The translations under genes and the position numbers were made by a program. This document shows, piece after piece, positions 22,320 to 31,309 of a stretch of 64,000 nucleotides of DNA. Source of the DNA: Panicum virgatum (Eukaryota > Streptophyta > Magnoliopsida > Poales > Poaceae); the NCBI RefSeq assembly GCF_016808335.1, contig NC_053144.1:19328403-19392402 (forward strand), read 5' to 3'. Each line of letters opens with the position of its first letter. Position 1 is the stretch's first letter. The notes under the pieces are model-generated. The model saw only the letters and a list, made by a program, of their open reading frames with translations. It had not been told where the DNA came from and ran no database searches.

Positions 22320-22603
22320 GACCGGGAGTGGCGGAGGGAGCCAAGGATCCCACCGCCAGCGTCCCGGTTGCTGGTTTCAACGCGGTGCCCGCTGGGCCGC
22401 TCCCCGGTGGACGCAGGTGGGCACGTCACCGGTGGTGGAGCAAGGTTCAGATCGAAGGGGTCTGTCCACCGCGACGAAGATTGCGGGGGCGCGGTGACAG
22501 GTCTCGGCGGCGGTGGTGGCGGCGGGGGAACATGAGCCGACTCCAGGCGGTGAAGCCGCGCCGCAAGTCGCTCGGACTGGGTCAGGATCCGGGAAGAAGT
22601 CTC

Positions 22604-23286
22604 TGTTGGTGGAGAGTGCCTCCGGAACGGACGAACACTACAACAGTGAGGAGTGAGCACACCAGGCGAAGAGTACAACTCGAAGCCGAACACAACAGCT
22701 TGGCACAATCAAGCGGAATTCTCTCTCTTTCTTCCAAGTGTCCCATCAATGTACAGGGTCGGGTATTTATAGGTGACGGTTCACCTACCACCTTCTGTTA
22801 TTACACCATAATGCCCCCTAATAACTATATTCCCGGAATATTCTAGGGGCTCAACCATATTTTTACATCATTCAATAGATTACATTCTGGCCTCTACTGC
22901 CCACTGGGCCCAAAGACACACGTCATCATTAGGTGAATTTGGCCTTCGCGGCGTCAGGCGTGCTCGCTCCCCGACGCCTTTCCTCGTAGCTCCTCGCAGC
23001 GCTTCGCCGTCGACTCTCGCTGAATCTCCTCGCTGTCTTCGACTTCGCCATGGGCGCCTTGGTCTTCGCCTCTCTTCGCTTAGCCTTCATCTTCTTCGTT
23101 GCGCCTTGGTCTTCGCCTCTCTTCGCTTGCCTTCGTCTTCGCTGTCGGCGCCTTGGTCTTCGCCTCTCTTCGCTCGAAGCCCAGAGCCCTTCGATCGCTT
23201 AGGTTGCTTGGCCGGCTGAAGACCTTGTCGTTGGACCCGAATGGGCCGCGGGCCTTCGGTCGATGGCCGAAGGTGGCGTCCCAACA
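22604..23286 (-). repeat. Element B 3' LTR (683 bp)
   Basis: Pairs with 41771-42409. It is about 44 bp longer because of an extra 'cttggtcttcgcctctcttc' repeat near 23090-23160. The inner side (23287-23299, TCCGAGGGGCTAC on the minus strand) is the likely polypurine tract. Confidence 0.88.
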
Positions 23287-23599
23287 GTAGCCCCTCGGAG
23301 TCGTTGCCCATCTTCGGAGGGGCGATGACTTCGACTTCTTCTCCCAAAGCGCCACCCTTCGGGCTTCGACCGATCGCTTTGCGGTCCGTCGAGGCCTGAG
23401 TCTTCTCGATTCACCTGTTAAGTAACAGACCAGACATCGAGGTGTTATAAATGTATTAATGAATTGCTTAAATGAATTTGACTTTTCCTTCGCCGCGTCT
23501 ATCGAGGCGTCCGGTGCGAAATTCCGTCGTTGCCCTTCCACGCACGCTCACTCTGCGAAAATTCTGGAGGGGTAAAACGGACTTTTCACGACCCCCTCC

Positions 23600-23607
23600 T
23601 ATATAAG
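23600..23607 (+). promoter_or_regulatory. TATA box of the antisense ORF of element B
   Basis: TATATAAG on the plus strand, about 155 bp before the ATG at 23761, with a CT-rich leader between. This suggests the antisense ORF had its own promoter, opposite to the main retrotransposon transcript. Confidence 0.55.
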
Positions 23608-23814
23608 TGAGGGTGCCGGGGCGGATAGGGTACGCTCACATTGCCTCCCTGTTCTGAACTCTTTCGCTTCCTTCTGCCTTTGGGCCTCTTCGTCGCGAAC
23701 TAGCATAGTTTTAGCTCCTTTCTCTTCGCCAGCACCACGGCGAACCCGCCTGACCCTGTCATGGCTCCAAGAAAGAGCAAAGCCCCGCCTACCGCCTTCT
23801 TTGGGCCGACGAAG

Positions 23815-25309
23815 TGTTGACGCTCACTAACGACCATTTCTGAGCGTCAATATTGCCATAATAAATGGACGGACTTGCATTTCTTACACTCATTCTACTA
23901 ATAAATCACCAAATTCCACATGTCCCTCTAGATTTCTATGAGTGCGGGATTTAGCTGAAAATGGAGGACAATCACACCCTTTGTACCGAGGAGCAAACAC
24001 TGACCGATCAAATGTCGCCACGTATGGACCAAAAGGCCACCAGAGAAGAAATCCAACAGAAACGAAGCCCAGCCATACACCATTGACCAGTGGGCCCTGA
24101 GAACAGCCCACAGTAAAAAGGAGAAGGTTGGTGAGCCCAGTGGGAGGCCGGCCGATCGGCCGACCAGCCCATGGGCCCCACCGCCTTCAGGCTTTGACGT
24201 GGCACTCTCTGATTGGCTCACAACGTCGGTTCCAGCAGTTCCCTGCTGATTCCACGGCCGAGGAGAGGGTGGCTCCCCACTATATATATGAGGGGAGGGG
24301 CTCCATTTCAAGACATCGCCAAGCATCAAGCCATCAAGCCACTCTCTCAAGATGTAGTTCATCTTCTCTTGTAGAGGTCTTAGGACTAGAGGAGTTCGGG
24401 TTCGAGTTGTAGTTCGAGGTCTTAGAGTCTTCATGGAGAGTCTGGTATGTCTTTTACTTTCTCTTCATGTAATTCTTTGAGTTTGTACTAGATGTTTATT
24501 TATTCTATTGAGTACTTTGGTTCGTATGCCCTTGTTGTGTGTATGACCCTCCTTGTGAATTATGAATGTCTTGAGTGATTCACAAGCATAGGCTAGTCGT
24601 GTATCATGGCTTTGTTTCATCTTCCTTAATTGGGTGCTCTAGAACTAAGGCCCCGGATAGACAAGGGTGTCCTTGCGCAAGGCTAGAGTGGTGCTCGTTA
24701 GCGTAGGCGTGGTGCCTAGGTTAATGACCACGTTTGAATGCGATTCTACCCCACGGTTTGTAGAGGTAGCCGGCAGATGGTGACAGCCCTGTCCGAGCCT
24801 TTTAGTAATCCTCCACGTTCGGGTAGTGGAGTAGGAGGTGCATAAAGCCGTCGGATGATTAGGCTCCTCGTGTTCATCTGGATGCGGTCTCCCTAGTCCA
24901 TTGATCAGGCTTTTCCTTTTGCTGTGAACGACTCAGTTCAACTGTTCATAAGATTACAATAGAGTATAGTTCTAGTTACCCTTGATCTTGCTCTTACCTC
25001 TCCGATATCCTAAGCATGCCGTCCAGTTATGCTTGTGTGTTCACTATCCCCTTTACCATGAATATTATTTCCCTGTTCGAACTATTGACATTAATCCATA
25101 GTGGTTCCTCCTAACTTAATTAAATTCTATACACCGCCGTCTTCCCTGCGGAAATATAAATGACACCCCGGGTTACTCTCGGGTAAAATGATACGGCGGT
25201 ACTCCGTGCGCTTGCGGATTTATTCGTGGCTCATGAATTGCCTGCCACTCCATTGACGTCTGCGGACGCCATCGCTGATTCCCAGTGGTGACGTTGGTAG
25301 GTGTCAACA
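23815..25309 (+). repeat. Element C 5' LTR
   Basis: Begins TGTTGACGCTCACTAACGAC and ends GTAGGTGTCAACA. It holds a TATATATAT box (24282-24291) in the U3/R part. It differs from the 3' LTR mainly by single bases and by lacking 10 bp near 24150. Its 3' border is followed by an abnormal 36-bp insert. Confidence 0.9.
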
Positions 25310-25345
25310 CGAAGATGACACTGCCTATGTTGGTAGGCGTCAACA
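25310..25345 (+). other. 36-bp insert between element C 5' LTR and primer site
   Basis: First 20 bp (cgaagatgacactgcctatg) are identical to the host sequence right of C's 3' LTR (31310-31329). The last 16 bp (ttggtaggcgtcaaca) repeat the LTR tail. The normal 'agcattttt' plus primer site follow at 25346. Confidence 0.8.
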
Positions 25346-25353
25346 AGCATTTT

Positions 25354-25371
25354 TGGCGCCGTTGCCGGGGA
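25354..25371 (+). other. Element C primer-binding site
   Basis: TGGCGCCGTTGCCGGGGA, complementary to the 3' end of a tRNA-Asp and standard in Athila/Tat/Ogre elements. It is displaced from the LTR end by the 36-bp insert. Confidence 0.85.
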
Positions 25372-26805
25372 AGGCATAGGTTAAAAGAATTTATTTAAGT
25401 AAGGAAAATCTCTATGGTTAGTGGCCAGTGATCTGGCAGGACAACCATGCTATCTTCTTTTTGTGTGAAGACAGGGGTAGTCTCCGATCAATTTCAATTC
25501 GCCAACGAATTTCATGATGGATCCGAGTTGACTTCAAGACAAGTGTGATTTGGCACTCTTGATTTCGAGAAGTCAACACTTTGGCAATTGAGTTGATCAT
25601 GATTGCATCCACCCTTGGAAAAGGCTCGAATTCTCTGCTCGAAGAAGTGCTCTATTGTCGTTGCCTGATCACCAACAGCAATGAACACTGCATCAACCGA
25701 GAAAGCAACCACATTATGGTGCAATCCAGGTAAGTAATTTCTATACATTTCAGGGGCAATACTACGGGATGATATATATCATGAGAAGTTCAACCCGATC
25801 GAAAGAGGACCAAATGATAATCCCGAAGACCCCAGACACCACATTGAGGTATGAATTCCTCCGATAATTTTCATAAAGAGGTGTCACCCTTTGGAATTAT
25901 TTCATTGAGCTATTCAAGGTTGACGAAATGAAATGTCTCGTTCAAAAGACTCTAAATTTTGAGCCCTTGCCGACAGGTAAATTGGTAGTTATCCCATATT
26001 TGATTTCAACCATTGCATGTTTGAATTTCCCTCAATTCCATTTGCTTCCTTGCATGAACATTGCATCTTTTGCATAAAAACCCTTGCATATTTTGTTTCC
26101 TCGTCTTTTGCATCATAAACCCCCATGAATCTTGGAATTAGACAAGTGCCCAAGGGGTAATTTTGGAAGAAAATGGCAGCCATAAAAGTTTGGAGTGCAG
26201 TGCATGCATGAACTTGGATGATTTACATGTCCAAGTGCATTTGGGGCCACTCCTAGGCCTGCACCGGCCTACCCCTGTGCTCACTCATGCATTTTTGAAC
26301 CATATGGCAGTCATTAGTGATCACTGAAAAAAGGAGTAAAAACTTGGGGCCACCCACAGGCCGGCCGACCCCATGGTCAGCCGACCTAGGGGCAGCACCC
26401 CTCTATAAAACCTGGTGCACAGGAGGCTCATGGCACTCCCTCTGCCCAGTTCTACCAATTTCACTCCGAGCTCTCCTTTCCTCTGCTCTCTTTGCTCTTG
26501 TTTCTCTCCAAGTTCATAAGAAAAAAGAAGAAAAAGATTTCCCTCTTTTGCATTCTCATTTACATTTTGTGTTTACCTTCTTCTCTTCAAGAACATGTTT
26601 GTGGTGGTACTACTACCCCGCAAGAACGGTTTTGTGGTGCGTCATCGCCCACAAGAACGATTTTGTGGAGTGTTATCACCCACAAGAACGATTTTTGTGA
26701 GAGGCAGCCATGCCCCACAAGGACTACTAACTCTTGGACAGCTGACTTGGTTTTCACTAACTCTCGCATAATCTCTCCGAGTGTTTGGTTTCTTTGTTTG
26801 CTGCA
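25372..26805 (+). other. Element C untranslated leader
   Basis: About 1.4 kb between the primer site and the gag-like ORF, with no open frame of interest. Direct repeats of 'cacaagaacgatttttgtg' type words at 26595-26700 and a CT-rich stretch at 26440-26590 precede the ORF. Confidence 0.6.
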
Positions 26806-28413
26806 ATGTCTTTCAGGAACATCAGAAGGAAGATGTCGGGAGCGCTCAAGAAGGTGACCGGGTCGAGGTCAAGTCGATCAAGCTCACATCGCTCATCCAC
26901 CCCCACGCCAAGTTACACTCATCAAGATGAGCAAGCTGAGTCCCAGGCTCCAGAAGAGCAGCCAGCACAACAAGAAGAAGAAGAGGCGCCGAATAACTCC
27001 CACCTCGACATTCGAGGGGAGCAAGAACTCCAAGCGTACAACATCCTGAAGGATCGAACCTTCGGTCATACATGGGAGTTCGATGAGGACCTGCTGGAAA
27101 AGACAGGTATGAATGCTGAATTTGCGAGTGTTTGGAAAGCCGTGGGTTGGTCTTCATTTGCTGAAATTTCTGGGTTGGGTTTGAGAGATTTAACCATTCA
27201 GTTCCTTTGCACTCTTGTGGAAACAAACAACGATATTTCATTTCGATTTTTCGGGGAGAAATTCTCTTTATCATGGAAAGAGTTGAGTACTGTCTTGAGT
27301 TTTCACCATAGGTGTAATCTTGATCTTGAGAAAGCAACCAAGGGTTATCACCGGGACAGTTTTTGGCACACCATCTCAGGGTTAAACGCATACACGCACC
27401 GCCGTTGCAATGATATTCAGCATCCAACTTTACGTTTGATGCATAAATGGGTTGCTCTTATGTGTTTCCCTAGAGATGATGTTCAGACAGTTCGTGTGGA
27501 TGAACTTCGTATTCTTTATGCCATGGCGAACAAAATAAAAATTGCCCCTGTGCAAGAAATGGTTCGCCAATGGCTCGGAAATTTTCGAATATCCGGACCT
27601 GTTGAGTGCACTTCTTTGGTCACTAGAATTGCCACAAGTTTGGGCATGTTGAATTGGGCTCGAGTTTCTTTTATCACTGTTCCACGACCGTCAATTGATT
27701 TGGCATATTTAGTTCAAGGACATACTCTGAAAAGTGCTCCAGACGGCTCTATTATATTTTTCTTTCCCGGCTATGTAAACGAGATCCTGCTTCCTAACCC
27801 GGGACTCCGTTTATATAAAATTCATGGTTATATTTTTGAGTTGCAGCCCATCGAAGTACCCCGCAGGAGTAGTGTGTCGGGAAGGATGACCAGAAGCCGG
27901 TCACGAAATGCTGCGATGGATATGCCGTCACTACAACCGCAAGCTTTTTATGGTTATGCAGGTTGTGCACCCGCTGCTGGGACAGCCGGACCCTCGGCCG
28001 GACAGCATTCCAGTTGGGACCGATATATCCCGCAACCTGAAGCTGGAGGTTCATCATGGCAGAGCGGTGGCAGCTCTGAGTGGGATCAACCTAGACGAAT
28101 GAACTGGGCACATGCCAGTGGTTCTAGTTCGAGCAGAGCGCCCCCACTCTTTGCTGCCCGACGCTCATTTTCAGCTCGAAGTTATCGTGATCTCTCTCAG
28201 GGGATACACGACATCAACATCCGAGTCAACGACATTGATGATAGGACACAGCAGACCCACGGAGCTCTCACTCAACATATCCAAGACACCAAAAGATATC
28301 ACGCACAACAACAAGCAAATAATGAAGCCACCATGGAACTGCTACAAAAGCAGTATCAGGACGCTCAAGCATTCTACCGGCACTATGGGTATTACCCTCC
28401 ACCCGGTCAGTAA
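26806..28413 (+). CDS. Element C gag-like protein (Athila ORF1-like), intact
   Basis: An uninterrupted 535-residue frame. The start at ATG 26806 (MSFRNIRRKMSGALKK) is the first ATG of the frame; upstream only a TTG keeps it open. Residues 1-40 are very basic and Ser-rich and 45-70 are Gln/Glu-rich. The conserved core starts at NILKDRTFGHTWEFDE (about residue 85) and runs through FFGEKFSLSWKELSTVLSF to about residue 340. The C-terminal third is Ser/Gly/Pro/Gln-rich and low in complexity. The core resembles the ATHILA ORF1 family and related grass plant-transposon proteins, thought to be gag-like structural proteins. There is no zinc knuckle and no protease. It may package element C RNA in trans-supplied particles. 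Confidence 0.75.
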   Translation: MSFRNIRRKMSGALKKVTGSRSSRSSSHRSSTPTPSYTHQDEQAESQAPEEQPAQQEEEEAPNNSHLDIRGEQELQAYNILKDRTFGHTWEFDEDLLEKTGMNAEFASVWKAVGWSSFAEISGLGLRDLTIQFLCTLVETNNDISFRFFGEKFSLSWKELSTVLSFHHRCNLDLEKATKGYHRDSFWHTISGLNAYTHRRCNDIQHPTLRLMHKWVALMCFPRDDVQTVRVDELRILYAMANKIKIAPVQEMVRQWLGNFRISGPVECTSLVTRIATSLGMLNWARVSFITVPRPSIDLAYLVQGHTLKSAPDGSIIFFFPGYVNEILLPNPGLRLYKIHGYIFELQPIEVPRRSSVSGRMTRSRSRNAAMDMPSLQPQAFYGYAGCAPAAGTAGPSAGQHSSWDRYIPQPEAGGSSWQSGGSSEWDQPRRMNWAHASGSSSSRAPPLFAARRSFSARSYRDLSQGIHDINIRVNDIDDRTQQTHGALTQHIQDTKRYHAQQQANNEATMELLQKQYQDAQAFYRHYGYYPPPGQ

Positions 28414-29804
28414 GCCAGCTTGGGGGGGGGGGGAGTCCCCGAAGGTAACATGTATCTTGCATTTGCATATTTCCCTTTTTCATCATCTTGCATTGCATTC
28501 TAAAAAAAAGTCGAGTCAGTCATCTTTATTTCCCTTTAAGTGTCATTTGCTTTGTTTTCTCATGAGCGGTAAGAATGCCTAAGTTCTCCAGTTGAAATGA
28601 TGAACAGTTGCTCTATTTTAATTTCCGTGTTATGCATAGTTTACAACTCATATTCTCCAAGAACTGAGTTCGTTGGTCTCAAAAAGTTTATCCTGAACCT
28701 GAAATTTTGTGGGTTGCGAGTACATGATCTGAGTCTAAGCTGTTGAGAAATATGATATGATGGATTAGAGTTGCTACAAATATGTTCTGAGCAAAATTTT
28801 ACGTCCGGAACTTTTATCTTTGAAAACTACAAAATAAAAAGTTCCTCGATGATGAGAAATACCTACCAGAGCCATATGCATGAAGCCTACAAAGAAACCA
28901 TCTTGTTGTATGCTGCTTGTGTCGTTTTGAGCTTTGTCAAATTTTGTGACCTTTGTGAGTTTCTTTTCATACTTTCATGATCGAGAATCACGTACACACC
29001 ACCCCCACATGCTAAAATTTCCACACCGGAAGGATAGCATTTCCATACCATCCATTCATTTTTACCCTCTTTTATGTTCCTTGCTCCATAAAAGTCTCTC
29101 CCAAAATTCTCTCCAATAAGGGCACGAGCTATGTATTGAAAAAAAAAGCACATGAAGGCCCATGAAAAAAAAATGGACACATGAAGGTCCATGAAAAAAA
29201 ATTTAGCCATGCTCAAAATATAAGTAGGGAGAGACAAAATCATGGAACAACCTTATTCTCTCGCTCTCCACTCTATCCACCACATATCCACACACATGCA
29301 CTTCTCGATCATGGTTGTATGACTTGCTTACTCTTTGGGTCCGATCTTTGACTTTGCAAAATATTTGAGACAAGTATGCCTTAGTTTTTCTCCTTACCTT
29401 GAGGTCCACCAAAAAGCCTTTAGAAGTAGGAGAAAGAAGGCGTACAAAAGGCCTTGGTGAGTATACAAACACTTCTGAGCGAATGAGAGTGTCATTCGAG
29501 GAACTTGTTTTTATTTTTCGAAAACTTTTGAAAACCTCCGGATGCAATCTTGAGCAAGGAATGGGTAAGTGGTGCTTTATGAAACGTTCTATCTCTCAAC
29601 CGCCCAAGACAAGGAGAAGACAAAAGCCCCATGGAGATTAAGGTAAAACGGGTGAGCAAAGTTTGACCAACTTATTCAGTTTGAGATAGAATGTGTAGTT
29701 GTAACTTGTGCATGATGAAGAGATGAAGCATTACAGCAACTCCTGATCAACAACCTAAAGTTTAGCCTTGCTCAGGGACGAGCAAAGTTCAGCTTGGGGG
29801 GTCT
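28414..29804 (+). other. Element C 3' untranslated region with two polypurine-like tracts
   Basis: No further coding sequence. Directly after the stop, at 28416-28433, sits AGCTTGGGG... (a run of 13 G). A matching AGCTTGGGGGGTCT sits at 29791-29804 next to the 3' LTR. The second is the functional polypurine tract position; the first may be a central one. Two copies of 'gcacatgaaggcccatg'-like words occur at 29148-29195. Confidence 0.6.
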
Positions 29805-31309
29805 TGTTGATGCTCACTAACGACCATTTCTGAGCGTCAATATTGCCATAATAAATGGACGGACTTGCATTTCTTACACTCATTCTACTAATAAATTACC
29901 AAATTCCACATGTCCATCTAGATTTCTATGAGTGCGGGATTTAGCTGAAAATGGAGGACAATCACACCCTTTGTACCGAGGAGCAAACACCGACCGATCA
30001 GATGTCGCCACGTATGGACCAAAAGGCCACCAGAGAAGAAATCCAGCAGAAATGAAGCCCAGCCATACACCATTGACCAGTGGGCCCTGAGAACAGCCCA
30101 CAGTAAAAAGGAGAAGGTCGGTGAGCCCAGTGGGAGGCCGGCCGACCTATATAGGTCGGCCGACCAGCCCATGGGCCCCACCGCCTTCAGGCTTCGACGT
30201 GGCACTCTCTGATTGGCTCACAACGTCGGTTCCAGGAGTTCCCTGCTGATTCCACGGTCGAGGAGAGGGTGGCTCCCCACTATATATATGAGGGGAGGGG
30301 CTCCATTTCAAGACATCACCAAGCATCAAGCCATCAAGCCACTCTCTCAAGATGTAGTTCATCTTCTCTTGTAGAGGTCTTAGGACTAGAGGAGTTTGGG
30401 TTCAAGTCATAGTTCGAGGTCTTAGAGTCTTCATGGAGAGTCCGGTATGTCTTTTACTTTCTCTTCATGTAATTCTCTGAGTTTGTACTAGATGTTTATT
30501 TATTCTATTCAGTACTTTGGTTCGTATGCCCTTGTTGTGTGTATGATCCTCCTTGTGAATTATGAATGTATTGAGTGATTCACATGCATAGGCTAGTCGT
30601 GTATCATGGCTTTGTTTCATCTTCCTTAATTGGGTGCTCTAGAACTAAGGCCCCGGATAGACAAGGGTGTCCTTGCGCAAGGCTAGAGTGGTGCTCGTTA
30701 GTGTAGGCGTGGTGCCTAGGTTAATGACCACGTTTGAATGCGATTCTACCCCACGGTTTGTAGAGGTAGCCGGCAGGTGGTGACAGCCCTGTCCGAGCCT
30801 TTTAGTAATCCTCCACGTTCGGGTAGAGGAGTAGGAGGTGCATAAAGCCGTCGGATGATCAGGCTCCTCGTGTTCATCTGGATGCGGTCTCCCTAGTCCA
30901 TTGATCAGGCTTTTCCTTTTGCTGTGAACGACTCAGTTCAGCTGTTCATAAGAGTACAATAGAGTATAGCTCTAGTTACCATTGATCTTGCTCTTACCTC
31001 TCCGATATCCTAAGCATGCCATCCAGTTATGCTTGTGTGTTCACTATCCCCTTTACCATGAATATTATTTCCCTGTTCGGACCATTGACATTAATCCATA
31101 GTGGTTCCTCCTAACTTAATTAAATTCTATACACCGTTGCCTTCCCTGCGGAAATATAAATGACACCCTGGGTTACTCTCGGGTAAAATGCTACGGCGGT
31201 ACTCCGTGCGCTTGCGGATTTATTCGTGGCTCATGAATTACCTACCACTCCATTGACGTCTGCGGACGCCATCGCTGATTCCCAGTGGTGACGTTGGTAG
31301 GCGTCAACA
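29805..31309 (+). repeat. Element C 3' LTR
   Basis: Begins TGTTGATGCTCACTAACGAC and ends GTAGGCGTCAACA, followed by the CGAAG duplication. It contains a 22-bp perfect palindrome at 30140-30161 (ggccgacctat and its complement) where the 5' LTR has a shorter form, accounting for the 10-bp length difference. Confidence 0.9.

Larger units (their letters stand above)
23815..31309 (+). mobile_element. Element C: non-autonomous Athila/Tat-type Ty3/gypsy retrotransposon
   Basis: Plus-strand element inserted in the antisense ORF of B, with a perfect target duplication CGAAG (23810-23814, 31310-31314). LTRs are 23815-25309 and 29805-31309 (about 1.5 kb). The primer site TGGCGCCGTTGCCGGGGA (25354-25371) is the tRNA-Asp-type site of Athila/Tat elements, and a polypurine tract lies at 29794-29802. 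The 4.5-kb interior holds a single intact gag-like ORF and no protease, RT or integrase, so it needs enzymes in trans. By eye the LTRs differ at roughly 2% of positions, making it the youngest layer. Confidence 0.9.

Noticed and set aside
22148..22846. Open frames near the element A/B junction
   Set aside because: They cross the junction of two retrotransposons (gag leader of A into LTR of B) in the wrong frame.
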